Origin: Luteibacter yeojuensis
GTDB taxonomy: Bacteria > Pseudomonadota > Gammaproteobacteria > Xanthomonadales > Rhodanobacteraceae
Reading direction: 5' to 3'
Length of the DNA: 64,000 nucleotides
Assembly (NCBI RefSeq): GCF_011742875.1
Contig: NZ_JAAQTL010000001.1
Location: 1,860,001-1,924,000 of the forward strand
Within the stretch, counting starts at the first letter, position 1; every line of letters begins with the position of its first letter. The notes below the pieces were generated by a model. The model saw only the letters and a list, made by a program, of their open reading frames with translations, was not told where the DNA came from and did no database searches. The position numbers and the translations under genes are program-made. This document shows, one piece after another, positions 8,380 through 17,946 of the stretch.

Positions 8380-8796
8380 ATGCGCCGTATCGTCACCCTC
8401 GCCGTCCTCCTCGCGGCCTGCCCCCTGGCTTTCGCCCAGGCCTACAAGTGGAAGGACGCCCAAGGCGTCACGCATTACTCCGATTCGCCGCCGCCCATGG
8501 GCACGAAGTACGACAAGGTGAAGACCACGGGCACCGTCGAAGCGCCCGCTGGCGCGAACCCGACAGCGCCGCCGACACCGGCTCCGCCCAAGGCCGCGCC
8601 GGCGGGGCCGGCCTCCGACACGCCGGAGAACCGCCAGAAGCTCTGCGCCACCCTGCGCTCGAACATGGAGATCCTGTCGAAACAGCAGCAGGTGTCGGTC
8701 GACGACGGCAAGGGCGGCCAGGTCGCCCTCGACGACGCCGGCCGCAAGCGCCAGATCGAAACCACGCAAGCCCAGATGACCCTGTACTGCAAGTAG
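8380..8796 (+). CDS. secreted DUF4124-type protein
   Basis: This 138-residue protein has a signal peptide (MRRIVTLAVLLAACPLAFAQ) and then the DUF4124 hallmark AYKWKDAQGVTHYSDSPPP. A proline/alanine-rich linker follows (about 60-85), then a C-terminal helical part with two cysteines. DUF4124 proteins are common in xanthomonads and pseudomonads; their function is unknown. The start at 8380 is chosen because CAGG lies nine bases upstream, whereas the ATG at 8371 directly abuts it. The gene stands alone between divergently read pssA and downstream proS. Confidence 0.8.
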   Translation: MRRIVTLAVLLAACPLAFAQAYKWKDAQGVTHYSDSPPPMGTKYDKVKTTGTVEAPAGANPTAPPTPAPPKAAPAGPASDTPENRQKLCATLRSNMEILSKQQQVSVDDGKGGQVALDDAGRKRQIETTQAQMTLYCK

Positions 8797-8838
8797 CGCC
8801 ACCCGGCGCGGCCCGGTCGGTACGGGGAAGAAACCCCC

Positions 8839-8844
8839 TATAAT
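8839..8844 (+). promoter_or_regulatory. candidate -10 element of proS
   Basis: A perfect TATAAT lies 29 bp before the proS start codon, giving a predicted transcript start near 8851. The -35 region 17 bp upstream (GTCGGT) is weak, so this would depend on the strong -10 box or an activator. Confidence 0.55.
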
Positions 8845-8873
8845 CCCGCCTTTACCGTCCGGACCGCTCGCCG

Positions 8874-10571
8874 ATGCGCCTCAGCAAGTTCCACCTCGCC
8901 ACCGTCAAGGAAGTCCCCGCCGACGCGGAGATCGCAAGCCACCAGCTGATGCTGCGGGCCGGCATGATCCGCAAGCTCGCCTCCGGCCTGTACACGTGGA
9001 GCCCGCTGGGCCTGCGGGTCATGCGCAAGGTCGAACAGGTAGTCCGCGAGGAAATGGTCCGCGCCGGCGCCGTCGAAATGCTGATGCCATCCGTGCAGCC
9101 GCGCGAGCTGTGGGAAGAGAGCGGCCGTTGGGAGAAGTTCGGCGGCCAGCTGCTGAAGATGAAGGACCGCAAGGAGCAGGACTACTGCTACGGTCCCACG
9201 CACGAAGAGGTCGTGACCGACTTCGCGCGCAACGAGCTGAAGAGCTACAAGCAGCTGCCGCTCAACTTTTTCCAGATCCAGACCAAGTTCCGCGACGAGA
9301 TCCGTCCGCGCTTCGGCGTGATGCGCGCGCGCGAATTCCTCATGAAGGACGCCTACTCGTTCCACCTGACGCCCGAATCGCTCTGCGAAACGTACGACGC
9401 CATGTACGAGGCGTACTCGCGCATATTCACCCGCCTGGGCCTGGCGTTCCGCGCGGTGGATGCGGACACGGGTGCCATCGGCGGCAGCGCCAGCCACGAA
9501 TTCCAGGTGCTGGCGGAAGCCGGCGAGGATGCCCTCGCCTTCTCCGACGCCTCCCCTTATGCGGCCAACATCGAGAAGGCCGAAGCCCTTGCCCCGGCCG
9601 GCGAACGCCCCGCGCCGTTGGCGGCGCTGATGCGGGTCGACACGCCCACGCAACGCTCGATCGACGAGGTGACGGCCTTCCTCGGCGTCCCCGCCAACCA
9701 GGTGCTGAAGACCATCCTCGTGCGCGGGCGCGAAGGCCTCGTCGCCCTGTGCCTGCGCGGCGACCACGAACTCAACGAAGTGAAGGCCGCCCACCTTCCC
9801 GAACTGCCGGGCGAATCCGAACTCGCGAGCGAAGCGGACATCCTCGCCGCCACCGGCACCCGGCCCGGCTTCATCGGGCCGGTCGGCCTGCCCACCTCGA
9901 TCCCCGTCATCGTGGACCGTAGCGCCGCCCTGCTGGCGGACTTCGTCTGCGGCGGCAACCAGGAAGGCATGCATTACACCGGCGCCAACTGGGAGCGCGA
10001 CGCGCGGATCGATCGCGTGGCCGACCTGCGCAACGTCGTCGACGGCGACCTGTCGCCCGACGGCAAGGGCCACATCCGCCTCGGCCGCGGCATCGAGGTC
10101 GGCCACATCTTCCAGCTCGGCCAGAAGTACGCCGAGGCGATGGGCGCCGGCGTGCTCGACGACCAGGGCAAGATGCGCACGATGTACATGGGCTGCTACG
10201 GCGTCGGCGTCAGCCGCATCGTCGCTGCCGCCATCGAGCAGCGCCACGACGACGCCGGCATCATCTGGCCGGAGGCCATGGCGCCCTGGCGCGTGGCGGT
10301 GTGCATCATCAACCCGAAGAACGACCCCGCCGTCGCCGAAGCCGCCGAATCGCTTTACCAGGCATTGTCGCAGGCGGGCATCGACACGGTGCTCGACGAT
10401 CGCGGCCTCCGGCCCGGCCCGATGTTCGCGGACATGGAACTGATCGGCATCCCGCATCGCGTGGTGGTGAGCGGCCGTGGCCTCGAGGCCGGTACGTTCG
10501 AGTATCGTGCCCGCACGGATACCGAAGCGCGCAATGTCACGCGCGAGGCATTGTTCACCCTGTTGGGTTGA
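8874..10571 (+). CDS. proS: prolyl-tRNA synthetase
   Basis: This 565-residue class II synthetase charges tRNA-Pro in the cytoplasm. Motif 2 is seen as [41 protein letters not shown] sequence, with [26 protein letters not shown], and motif 3 as [13 protein letters not shown]. Residues of about 230-390 form the YbaK-like editing insertion of the bacterial ProS type, and a C-terminal anticodon-binding domain ends the protein. The length equals that of typical bacterial ProS (about 570). It has its own likely promoter and is followed by a long hairpin. Confidence 0.97.
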   Translation: MRLSKFHLATVKEVPADAEIASHQLMLRAGMIRKLASGLYTWSPLGLRVMRKVEQVVREEMVRAGAVEMLMPSVQPRELWEESGRWEKFGGQLLKMKDRKEQDYCYGPTHEEVVTDFARNELKSYKQLPLNFFQIQTKFRDEIRPRFGVMRAREFLMKDAYSFHLTPESLCETYDAMYEAYSRIFTRLGLAFRAVDADTGAIGGSASHEFQVLAEAGEDALAFSDASPYAANIEKAEALAPAGERPAPLAALMRVDTPTQRSIDEVTAFLGVPANQVLKTILVRGREGLVALCLRGDHELNEVKAAHLPELPGESELASEADILAATGTRPGFIGPVGLPTSIPVIVDRSAALLADFVCGGNQEGMHYTGANWERDARIDRVADLRNVVDGDLSPDGKGHIRLGRGIEVGHIFQLGQKYAEAMGAGVLDDQGKMRTMYMGCYGVGVSRIVAAAIEQRHDDAGIIWPEAMAPWRVAVCIINPKNDPAVAEAAESLYQALSQAGIDTVLDDRGLRPGPMFADMELIGIPHRVVVSGRGLEAGTFEYRARTDTEARNVTREALFTLLG

Positions 10572-10587
10572 TCCTCGTCATTCAAAC

Positions 10588-10621
10588 CGCGCTGCGCCGA
10601 TGCCATCATTAGCGCAGCGCG
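10588..10621 (+). terminator. stem-loop after proS
   Basis: Perfect 10-bp arms CGCGCTGCGC and GCGCAGCGCG flank a 14-nt loop, starting 16 bp after the proS stop. There is no T-run, so it may stabilise the 3' end or pause polymerase rather than act as a classical intrinsic terminator. Confidence 0.5.
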
Positions 10622-10662
10622 CTTGTCGGATTCAGCTGATAATCGTATCGGCGAAATCGATA

Positions 10663-10693
10663 ATCCATTCATTACACTGACATCCATTCATTA
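10663..10693. repeat. 12-bp direct repeat in the H-NS-family gene leader
   Basis: ATCCATTCATTA occurs at 10663-10674 and 10682-10693, 19 bp apart start to start, in an AT-rich island that is unusual for this GC-rich region. GATAATC also occurs twice just upstream. The AT-rich tract may be where the gene's own product or another nucleoid protein binds. Confidence 0.5.
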
Positions 10694-10703
10694 ATTGAGT
10701 CAC

Positions 10704-10755
10704 AATGCGGATTCGCCCGCATTACGTGGCGGGTCGTGGATCGATATACCGATCC
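10704..10755 (+). promoter_or_regulatory. two consecutive hairpins upstream of the H-NS-family gene
   Basis: Two perfect inverted repeats follow each other: AATGCGG/CCGCATT (10704-10723, 6-nt loop) and GGATCG/CGATCC (10738-10755, 6-nt loop). They end 28 bp before the start codon. They could be operators or leader structures that affect translation; neither is followed by a T-run. Confidence 0.45.
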
Positions 10756-10783
10756 GATTATTGAAACAGACCGGAGTTTGCGA

Positions 10784-11113
10784 ATGGCCGTCGATATCAA
10801 GAACCTCAACCATAGTCAGCTCACCGAACTGATTGCCAAGGCGCAGAGCCGTCAGAACGAACTGCGAAAGGACAAGGTCGCCAAGGTTCGCGAAAAGATC
10901 AATGCGCTGCTCAAGGCCGAAGGCCTCGGCATCGACGACGTCTTCGGCAATCGCGCCACGAAGGGCCGCCGCGCCACCCCCGGCACGCCTGTCGCCGCCA
11001 AGTATCGCAACCCCGCCAATCCCGAGCAGACCTGGTCCGGTCGTGGCAAGCGCCCGAACTGGTTCAACGATGCACTGAAGGCGGGCAAGAAAGAGAAAGA
11101 CCTGCTGGCCTGA
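10784..11113 (+). CDS. H-NS-family nucleoid-associated protein
   Basis: This 109-residue protein has a lysine/arginine-rich coiled-coil N-terminal half (about 5-50, oligomerisation) and a C-terminal DNA-binding segment KYRNPANPEQTWSGRGKRPNWF, the H-NS core motif in the form common in xanthomonads and Burkholderia. It silences AT-rich or foreign genes and bends DNA. The start at 10784 is set by GGAG eight bases upstream. The leader is AT-rich and carries direct repeats and hairpins, so autoregulation is likely. A palindromic REP element follows and separates it from the convergent thrE-like gene. Confidence 0.9.
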   Translation: MAVDIKNLNHSQLTELIAKAQSRQNELRKDKVAKVREKINALLKAEGLGIDDVFGNRATKGRRATPGTPVAAKYRNPANPEQTWSGRGKRPNWFNDALKAGKKEKDLLA

Positions 11114-11121
11114 TCGCTGCA

Positions 11122-11151
11122 CTGCAGGAGCCGCTATAGCGGCTCCTGCAG
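11122..11151. repeat. REP palindrome (GTAG-family variant), perfect 30 bp
   Basis: This perfect 30-bp palindrome has arm CTGCAGGAGCCGCTA. It shares the GGAGCCGCTATAGCGGC core with the five other REP loci in the window but has GCAG instead of the GTAG head. It lies between two convergent genes and could end transcription from both sides. Confidence 0.85.
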
Positions 11152-11165
11152 ATGTGGCGCGGTAC

Positions 11166-12452
11166 TCAGAGGGAGCGTCGCGGTGCCACGATAAGGTCGC
11201 CGAACAATAATCCGGCCACCAGCGACACCAGCAGCGTGATACCCAGTAGCCCGGTATCCATGCCCAGCGAGGTATCGCGGTCGAGCAGGTACGACACGCT
11301 GCGGAAGCTCACCGATCCCGGCACCAGCAGGATGATGCCCGGCTCGCGCACCACCGCTCCCGGCATGTGCGTGTAACGCGCGTAGACGTTGCTCAACGAG
11401 CCCAGCAGCAGGCCTCCGACGAAGACGCCGAACGGCGCCCCCGGCAGCGACCCGGAAATGCTGCCGCCCCATGTGGTGGCGAGATACCCGAGTACCACCG
11501 ATGCCATCACCACCGGCCACGAGCGCCGCGCCGCGCGGAACAGGATGGCGAAGGAAAACGCGCCAAGGATGAGCGATGGCCAGTCGGCCCAGCCCGGGAG
11601 CGGCGGCAACGCGTAATCGCGCGGCACGACCCCCAGGGCCTCGCACAACTGGCTTGCCGCCACGGTGCCGAAGGTGAGCTTGAGCAGCGTCGCCACCGCG
11701 CCGCCCATGCGGGCGACCCCTGATACCAGGTGCTGGCTGGAGATTTCACGCACGGCCGTCGTGAGCGCCATGCCCGGCAGAAGCACGATGAGGCTGCCGA
11801 GGATCACCGATTTCAACGCCAGCGGCACGACATAGGCGCTGACGACGGTGGCGATCACCGTGGCTACCAGTGCGCTGATGGCCTCGCTCGCCGCCGCGAG
11901 TCGGGGGCGGCCTCCGGAAGCGACCGTGATGAGGCCGATGATCACGCCGATGATGCCGGCGGTGACAAGATCGGGCCATGCGCTGTGCAGCAGCAGCGCC
12001 ACGACGCTGGCGGCACAGAGACCGTAGCTCGCGATGACGCCCAGCTGTGCGCGGAAAGTGTCCGGCGCTCCCAGCTTGCGCAGGAGGTAGAAGCCTTCGC
12101 GCAGTTCCATCTGCCCGTCGATGACGGCATCCGCGATGCGATCGGCCTCGCACAGGCGGGCCAGGTTCACGTCGCCCGGCGGCAGGCGCATCACCTGGGT
12201 GACCTGCGCCACGCTCTCCTCACCCTGCCCCAGGTCGGCGAAGGACACGATGATCGCCGTGGGACTGGACCAGACTTCGGCGGAGAGGCCGAGCCGCTGC
12301 GCCGAGCGACCGATGGCGACTTCCAGCCGCGGCGCGGTGGTGCCGTACTGGTGAAGCCGTCGCGCCAGTTCGGTGAGGAAGGCAATGCGGGTGTTGATCG
12401 CCGTGGTGGCGAAGCTTACCGGCACCTTCAACGGCACGGCGTCAGCCAACAT
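11166..12452 (-). CDS. ThrE-like threonine/serine exporter family membrane protein
   Basis: This 428-residue protein has an N-terminal cytosolic domain (1-135, start TRIAFLTELARRLHQYGTTAPRLE, the DUF1212/ThrE pattern) followed by about ten hydrophobic helices (about 140-425), including the ThrE-type PGMALTTAVREISSQHLVSG and a second half like the DUF3815 part. ThrE exports threonine and serine by proton motive force in Corynebacterium. Here both halves are fused in one chain, as in ThrE. It overlaps the NfeD-like gene by 11 bases and ends next to a REP palindrome. The substrate in this organism is inferred from the family only. Confidence 0.82.
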   Translation of the reverse strand: MLADAVPLKVPVSFATTAINTRIAFLTELARRLHQYGTTAPRLEVAIGRSAQRLGLSAEVWSSPTAIIVSFADLGQGEESVAQVTQVMRLPPGDVNLARLCEADRIADAVIDGQMELREGFYLLRKLGAPDTFRAQLGVIASYGLCAASVVALLLHSAWPDLVTAGIIGVIIGLITVASGGRPRLAAASEAISALVATVIATVVSAYVVPLALKSVILGSLIVLLPGMALTTAVREISSQHLVSGVARMGGAVATLLKLTFGTVAASQLCEALGVVPRDYALPPLPGWADWPSLILGAFSFAILFRAARRSWPVVMASVVLGYLATTWGGSISGSLPGAPFGVFVGGLLLGSLSNVYARYTHMPGAVVREPGIILLVPGSVSFRSVSYLLDRDTSLGMDTGLLGITLLVSLVAGLLFGDLIVAPRRSL

Positions 12453-12894
12453 CCACCGCCTTCACGCGCAGGGTCGTGCCGTCGATGCCCACCACTTCCA
12501 CGGTGGCGCCCAGCGGGAGGTCCGGCCCCGTGACGAGCCAGGTCCCGTCGCCCACCTTCGCCTTGCCGCGGCCATTGAGGATGGCCTCGCACAACACGTA
12601 GCGCTGGCCGATGAGCTGCTCGCCGCGCCGGTTGAGCCGCTCGTTGCCCGGCGGGATACGTTCCAGGCGCGGTCTCACCAGTTTCCAGTACGCGAAGCAG
12701 GAGACAAAGGCGAACACGCCGAACACGATCGCCTGCGCCAGCGCACCCATGCCGGGTATGGCGAGGAGAAGGATGCCCATGGCGGCCGCGGCGATGCCGA
12801 TCCACAGCATGAAATAACCGGGCAGGATCACCTCGCCACCGATGAGGAGCAGCGCGACGATCCACCAGAGGTAGTGCGTGGCGACCTGTTCCAT
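12442..12894 (-). CDS. NfeD-like membrane protein
   Basis: This 150-residue protein has two or three membrane helices (about 8-85) and a C-terminal OB-fold (about 95-150) reading GQRYVLCEAILNGRGKAKVGDGTWLV, the short NfeD1b layout without the ClpP-like protease domain. NfeD proteins partner with SPFH (stomatin/flotillin) proteins, and this one starts four bases after the SPFH gene. The start at 12894 gives the correct N-terminal helix. It overlaps the ThrE-like gene by 11 bases, so all three are probably co-translated. Confidence 0.9.
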   Translation of the reverse strand: MEQVATHYLWWIVALLLIGGEVILPGYFMLWIGIAAAAMGILLLAIPGMGALAQAIVFGVFAFVSCFAYWKLVRPRLERIPPGNERLNRRGEQLIGQRYVLCEAILNGRGKAKVGDGTWLVTGPDLPLGATVEVVGIDGTTLRVKAVDVG

Positions 12895-12898
12895 GGCG

Positions 12899-13861
12899 TC
12901 AGCGCGGCAGCGGCGGGGTGCGGCCGGAGACGCCATCCGCAGGCGCGCGCTGCTGCGTCGCCAGCGAATCCTTCGCCAGTTCGGCGATGCCGGCAAGCGA
13001 GCCGAGGATGCCCGTGGCTTCCATCGGCAGCAGCAGGGTCTTCTGGTTCGGCGACTTCGCCATTTCCTTCAGCGCCTCCACGTAGTTGTTGGCGACGAAG
13101 TAGTTCAGCGCGTTGACGTCGCCGCCGGCGATCGCCTGCGAGACCATGGTGGTCGCCTTGGCTTCCGCCTCGGCGAGACGCTCGCGCGCCTCGGCTTCGC
13201 GGAACGCCGCCTCCTTCTTGCCCTCGGCTTCCAGGATGGCGGACTGCTTCTCGCCATCGGCCTTGAGGATGGCCGCCTGGCGGAAGCCCTCGGCGTCCAG
13301 GATGTTGGCGCGCTTCTCGCGCTCGGCCTTCATCTGCCGCGCCATGGCGTCGACGAGGTCGCGCGGGGGCGAGATGTCCTTGATCTCGATGCGGGTGACC
13401 TTGACGCCCCAGGGATGGGTGGCCTCGTCGACCACGCCCAGCAGCTTCGCATTGATGGCGTCGCGCTGGCTGAGGCTCTCGTCGAGGTCCATCGAACCCA
13501 GCACGGTGCGGATGTTGGTCATGATGAGGGCCAGTGCCGCGGTCTCGAGGTTCGCGACCTCGTAGGCGGCCTTGGCGGCGTCGAGCACCTGGTAGAACAC
13601 CACGCCGTCGACGCGGACCACGGCGTTGTCCTTGGTGATGACGTCCTGCGAGGGCACGTCCAGCACTTGTTCCATCATGTTCATCTTGCGCCCGATGGCA
13701 TAGACGAACGGGATGAGGAAATGCAGGCCGGGCGTGAGCGTGCCCGTGTACTTGCCGAACATCTCCACCGTCCATTCGTAACCCTGCGGCACGATCCGGA
13801 TCAGCTTCGCCAGTACGACGACGACGACCACCACCACAACCAGCGCGACGACGCTTCCCAT
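12899..13861 (-). CDS. qmcA: SPFH/stomatin-like membrane protease-associated protein
   Basis: This 320-residue protein has an N-terminal valine-rich membrane anchor (4-22), then a complete SPFH/band 7 domain ([22 protein letters not shown] ... [15 protein letters not shown]) and a long coiled coil (about 175-235) rich in [15 protein letters not shown] repeats. It matches the QmcA/YbbK family in length (305-320). Such proteins form large ring assemblies at the membrane and modulate FtsH-type proteases. The NfeD partner lies directly downstream. It follows the kinase gene at 13912 by 50 bp and may be read through from the block upstream. Confidence 0.9.
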   Translation of the reverse strand: MGSVVALVVVVVVVVVLAKLIRIVPQGYEWTVEMFGKYTGTLTPGLHFLIPFVYAIGRKMNMMEQVLDVPSQDVITKDNAVVRVDGVVFYQVLDAAKAAYEVANLETAALALIMTNIRTVLGSMDLDESLSQRDAINAKLLGVVDEATHPWGVKVTRIEIKDISPPRDLVDAMARQMKAEREKRANILDAEGFRQAAILKADGEKQSAILEAEGKKEAAFREAEARERLAEAEAKATTMVSQAIAGGDVNALNYFVANNYVEALKEMAKSPNQKTLLLPMEATGILGSLAGIAELAKDSLATQQRAPADGVSGRTPPLPR

Positions 13862-13911
13862 GACCTGACTTCCCTCTCCCGATGCGTTCCGGGGAGTATA
13901 GGCGAAGCGCC

Positions 13912-15303
13912 TCAGGCCGAACCGACGGGCAGCACCAGGGTCACCCGCAGGCCTCCGCCGTCGCGGTTGGCCAGTGCGATGCGTCCGCCGTGCGCCTCAG
14001 AAATTTCGCGCGCGAGGGCCAACCCCAGGCCGGTGCCCGAACGCTTGGTCGAGTAGAACGGAAGGAGCGCCTGGGCCAGGACGGTTTCGCTCATGCCCGG
14101 GCCACGGTCGGCCACCTCGATCAGCATCTCGCGGCCGACGTGGTGGACGGCGAGGGTCACCTCCCCGGGATCGCCGCCGGCCTCGTGCGCGTTCTTGATC
14201 AGGTTGATCAGTACCTGCTCCACCTGGGTGGGATCGAACCAGCCGGGCTGCTTCGGCGGCGGCGCGGCCAGGCGGAAGCTCGCATGCAGGGCGAGGGCCT
14301 CGAGGAAGGTTTCCCAGACCACGCCCTTCGACTGTGGGGCCGGCAGCTTGGCGAAGCTCGCATAGCCGGCGATGAAGCTGTGCAGGTGCTTCGCGCGGTC
14401 GCCGATGGAGGCGAACACGCCGGGGAGGCGCGCCAGGTCGCCGCGCCGGGCCAGTTCGACGCCCGAGTGGGACAGCGACGAGATGGGCGCGAGGGAATTG
14501 TTGAGTTCGTGACTGATGACGCGGATCACGCGCTTCCAGGTATGCACTTCCTGCCGCGACAGTTCACGGGTCATCCGCCGGTACAGCTGAAGGCGGTGAG
14601 GCCTGCCCTGCAGACGGAAACCGCGCTGGGACAGGTGGAAGGTCTCCTCGCTGCCTTCCATCTCGACGGAAAACAGGGCGTCCTCCCCGCCCTTCGCGGC
14701 CTCGCGCAGGCTTTCGGGCATGCCGGCGAGCACTTCGTCGAAGTCCAGGCCGGCCAGCGCGCGGCCTTCGTTGAAGAGATGCCGCGCGGCGATGTTGGCG
14801 TAGGTGATCTTGCCGGCGGTATCGGTGAGCACCAGCGCCACCGGTGTGTTCTGCACCACGGTGTCCAGCAGCAGCTCCCGCTGCGCCAGGTGTTGGCGCT
14901 GGTCGCGCAGGGTCTGGCCCAAGGCGTTGTGCATGCGGATCAGGTCGCCGAGCTCGTCGCGCCGGGCGGTTCCGATCGACATGCTGAAATCGCCGTCGCG
15001 GTAGCTGGCCACCGCGCTCTCCAGCGCGCGCATGAGCCGGCGCAGCGGCTCCACCAGCGCATGGGCGACCAAGGCCGACAGCGGCAGGATCATCAGCAGG
15101 CAGATCAGCAACGCGGTGCCGCCGTCGACGCTTTCGAGCGGCGGCACCGGCGGCAGCTTTCCGGCCTTGTCCGGCACCTCGCGCATCCAGGCGAGCAGCT
15201 GCGGGAACGGCCATATGTACACGCCGGCGAATACCAGCGCGCCCACGATGGCGGACCCGGCGACGACCAGGGTCATCCGACCTTCGAGCGAAATCGTCTT
15301 CAT
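13912..15303 (-). CDS. NtrY/NtrB-type sensor histidine kinase of the efflux operon
   Basis: This 463-residue inner-membrane kinase has two membrane helices (about 10-32 and 62-82) around a short periplasmic loop of about 30 residues, a HAMP linker (83-135), a PAS domain (about 145-240), an H-box [14 protein letters not shown] with His265 and a complete ATPase domain ([31 protein letters not shown]). The H-box with N-N-S-L is the NtrY/NtrB type that pairs with sigma-54 activators, which fits the regulator 13 bp upstream. The start at 15303 is set by the first membrane helix. The small sensor loop and location suggest sensing of envelope-active compounds; that is inference. Confidence 0.9.
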   Translation of the reverse strand: MKTISLEGRMTLVVAGSAIVGALVFAGVYIWPFPQLLAWMREVPDKAGKLPPVPPLESVDGGTALLICLLMILPLSALVAHALVEPLRRLMRALESAVASYRDGDFSMSIGTARRDELGDLIRMHNALGQTLRDQRQHLAQRELLLDTVVQNTPVALVLTDTAGKITYANIAARHLFNEGRALAGLDFDEVLAGMPESLREAAKGGEDALFSVEMEGSEETFHLSQRGFRLQGRPHRLQLYRRMTRELSRQEVHTWKRVIRVISHELNNSLAPISSLSHSGVELARRGDLARLPGVFASIGDRAKHLHSFIAGYASFAKLPAPQSKGVVWETFLEALALHASFRLAAPPPKQPGWFDPTQVEQVLINLIKNAHEAGGDPGEVTLAVHHVGREMLIEVADRGPGMSETVLAQALLPFYSTKRSGTGLGLALAREISEAHGGRIALANRDGGGLRVTLVLPVGSA

Positions 15304-15316
15304 GACGCCGAACGTA

Positions 15317-16651
15317 TCAGACCGCGAGTCCGTAGCGCTCCATGCGCCGGTACAGCGCCTGCCGCGAGAGGCCGAGATGGCTCGCCGCGCGGCTGACCAC
15401 GCCGCCGGCCGAGGCCAGCGCGGCCTCCACCGACTCGCGGCTGGGTTCGTCAAGGTTGCGGGTGGCGTTGGGTGTGGGCGGCGGCAGGTTGAGGTGCGCG
15501 GGCTCGATGCGTCCGTCCACGGCCAGCAGCGCGGCGCGGGCGATGGCGTTCTTCAGTTCGCGCACGTTGCCGGGCCACGCGTGCGCCAGGAGGGCCTCGC
15601 GTGCGTCCTCGGTGAGCGTGGCCTTCCCGTCCAGGAAGAATTCGGCCAGCGGCAGGATATCGTCAGAGCGTTCCGACAGCGGCGGGAGGTTCACGTCGAT
15701 CACGTTGAGACGGTAGTAAAGGTCCTCGCGGAACGTGCCGGCGGCGATCATCGCCTTGAGGTCGGCGTTCGTCGCGCTGACCACGCGCACTTTCGCGTGC
15801 CGCGTACGCCCTGAACCGAGCCGCTCGAATTGCCCGGTCTCCAGCACGCGCAGCAGCTTCATCTGCCCCGGCAGCGGCAGGTTGCCGATCTCGTCGAGGA
15901 AGAGCGTGCCGCCGTCGGCCATTTCAAAGCGTCCCTCGCGCGCCTTGTTCGCGCCCGTATAGGCGCCCGCCTCGGCACCGAACAGTTCGGCTTCGATGAG
16001 TTCGCCCGGCAGCGCACCGCAGTTCACCGCCACGAACGGACCCCGGCGCACCGCGGAATTGGCGTGGACGATGGCGGCGATACGCTCCTTGCCGGCACCG
16101 TTCGGCCCCGTGATGAGCACGGGCACGTCGGAACGCGCGACCTGGCAGGCGAGCTCGATCGTACGGCCCATGGCCTCCGACGCGAAGACCAGGCCGTCCA
16201 GCTCGTACTTGCTCTCCAGCGCCTCGCGCCGGCGGCGACGCTCGACGCGGGCACGGGTGACTTCGCGGGTGGACTCGGACAGCTCGAGCAGGTTCTCCAC
16301 CGTCGCCAGCAGCTTGGTGTCGTCCCACGGCTTGGCGAGATAGTCGGCGGCGCCGGCCTTCACCAGTTCCACCGCGGCCTCGAGGTGGGTCCACGCGGTG
16401 AGCAGGATCACCGGCAGGTCGGAATGGCGTGCGCGGATCGCCTTGAACAGAGCCGCGCCTTCCTCGCCCGAGGTGGTGTCGGCGGTGAAGTTCATGTCCT
16501 GGATGACCACGTCCACGCGCTCGCGGGCCAGGGTCGCCAGCCCGTCTTCGGGCGTAAGCGCCACGAGCGGACGGATATCACGCAGGCTGAGAGCGAGCGA
16601 AAGGGCTTCGCCCACCGCGGGGTTGTCGTCGATGATCAGTACGCAGCGCAT
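15317..16651 (-). CDS. sigma-54-dependent (NtrC-family) response regulator
   Basis: This 444-residue protein has a receiver (1-120, Asp52 in VVIQDMNF), an AAA+ domain (155-385) and a Fis-type HTH (about 418-443, [20 protein letters not shown]). The AAA+ part shows Walker A as GPNGAGKE (182-189), the sigma-54 contact loop as GAYTGA (229-234, Tyr instead of the usual Phe) and Walker B GGTLFLDE (247-254). It should activate a sigma-54 promoter; a near-perfect one lies before the first gene of the same block at 23871-23886. The gene starts 75 bp after the last permease and is followed by its kinase, so the module may activate its own synthesis. Confidence 0.92.
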   Translation of the reverse strand: MRCVLIIDDNPAVGEALSLALSLRDIRPLVALTPEDGLATLARERVDVVIQDMNFTADTTSGEEGAALFKAIRARHSDLPVILLTAWTHLEAAVELVKAGAADYLAKPWDDTKLLATVENLLELSESTREVTRARVERRRRREALESKYELDGLVFASEAMGRTIELACQVARSDVPVLITGPNGAGKERIAAIVHANSAVRRGPFVAVNCGALPGELIEAELFGAEAGAYTGANKAREGRFEMADGGTLFLDEIGNLPLPGQMKLLRVLETGQFERLGSGRTRHAKVRVVSATNADLKAMIAAGTFREDLYYRLNVIDVNLPPLSERSDDILPLAEFFLDGKATLTEDAREALLAHAWPGNVRELKNAIARAALLAVDGRIEPAHLNLPPPTPNATRNLDEPSRESVEAALASAGGVVSRAASHLGLSRQALYRRMERYGLAV

Positions 16652-16726
16652 CGGGTCTCTTCGCATGCAACCATGGATGCCTCCCCCGGCGAAAAGGTTG
16701 CTTCCCCGCCGGCACATTTTTCCATT

Positions 16727-17944
16727 CTAGCCACGGGTGGCCTCGACCGGGGGAACGGACGCCGCGCGCAGGGCCGGGGCCAGCACCGCCACCTGCCCCA
16801 ACAGCCACAGCACGGTGGCGCCCACGGGCAGGTAGGCCAAGGGCAGGCGCGGCAGTTCGTACTGCTTCATCAGCAGCGCGTTGATGCCGTAGGCCAGCAC
16901 CATGCCGAGCACGATGCCCATGCTCGCCAGCAGGAAATTCTCCGTCTGGAAATAATGCAGGATGTCGGCGCGCGAGGCCCCGAGCGCCCGTCGCACCCCG
17001 ATCTGGCGGCGCCGCTGGCCCACCCAGAAACTCGCCAGCCCCACGATGCCGAGCGCGGTCACCGCCAGCAGGGCCACCGAAACCGACGACAACAGCACTG
17101 CCATCGCGCGGTCCGCGGCAAAGAAGCGCCCGCGAATCTCGGTATACGGCCGCGCCTCGACCACCACGCGTCGCGGGTTCACACCCTTCAGGGCGGCGAC
17201 GGCATCCTTGAGCACGCGGGCGGTCTCGCCCTTCCGGGCACGCACGAAATAGCCGCCGCCGTAGGCGGGAATCATCCGCCACGGCATCAGCACCGTGTCG
17301 TTCACGTCCTCGCGCGCCTTCCCCGATGCGGCGGGCAGGCGCTCCAGGACACCCACGATGCGCACCGGCTCGCCGCCTACCAGGATCTCTTCGCCCAGGG
17401 CCGACTTGTCCGGGAACAGACGCCGCGCCAGGTCGTTCGTCACGATCCCCACGTGACTGCTCGTCGCCTTTTCGGCGACGAGGTCGTCCACCCAACGGTA
17501 TTCGTCGGGATGGAACATACGCCCGGCCAGCAGGCGGCTACCGAGGGTCTCGGCCAACGATTCGCCATAGAAAGTCGCGACGTCGACACTCGAGGATCTC
17601 TGCGAGCGATCCAGCTTCAGGCCCGAATTCCATGCGTTGCCCCCGAACGGCAGCGAATTCCCGACCGTGACCGCTTCGACGCCGGGAATGCCGCGGATCG
17701 CGGCAAGATCCGCCTCGACGCGGGCATGGATGTCCTTGCGCGGGCCGATGTCCGATACGGTGATGCGCATCAGCTGGTCCTCGGCGATGCCGCTCGGCGT
17801 CGTCATCCAGGCCAGGCGGTCCCCGATCACGAAGACCGCGTTGCAGACGATCGCGCAGGTCAGCGCGATCTGCAGCACGAGCAGCGTGGCGGTCAGCCGG
17901 TGCCGGCGCAAGGTGGCGACGATAGGAAGGATGTCGAGGGACAT
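16727..17944 (-). CDS. FtsX/MacB-type ABC permease, B-type subunit, second copy
   Basis: This 405-residue permease has an N-terminal membrane helix (about 17-38), a periplasmic MacB core domain (about 60-255) and three C-terminal helices with the FtsX signature FWVGQRRRQIGVRRALGASRADIL and terminal PALRAASVPPVEATRG. It is closely similar to the product of 19273-20487 across its length, and the adjacent A-type permease also has a duplicate. It follows the A-type copy by two bases. In the complex it should pair with the A-type subunit and the ATPase at 21835-22545. It lacks its own ATPase domain, unlike MacB. Confidence 0.88.
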   Translation of the reverse strand: MSLDILPIVATLRRHRLTATLLVLQIALTCAIVCNAVFVIGDRLAWMTTPSGIAEDQLMRITVSDIGPRKDIHARVEADLAAIRGIPGVEAVTVGNSLPFGGNAWNSGLKLDRSQRSSSVDVATFYGESLAETLGSRLLAGRMFHPDEYRWVDDLVAEKATSSHVGIVTNDLARRLFPDKSALGEEILVGGEPVRIVGVLERLPAASGKAREDVNDTVLMPWRMIPAYGGGYFVRARKGETARVLKDAVAALKGVNPRRVVVEARPYTEIRGRFFAADRAMAVLLSSVSVALLAVTALGIVGLASFWVGQRRRQIGVRRALGASRADILHYFQTENFLLASMGIVLGMVLAYGINALLMKQYELPRLPLAYLPVGATVLWLLGQVAVLAPALRAASVPPVEATRG

Positions 17945-17946
17945 GG

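Noticed and set aside
16652..16726. Possible separate promoter or terminator between the last permease and the NtrC-type regulator
   Set aside because: A CCGGCG/CGCCGG inverted repeat is present, but it has a 15-nt loop and no T-run, and no convincing -35/-10 was found. Read-through from the upstream operon is simpler.
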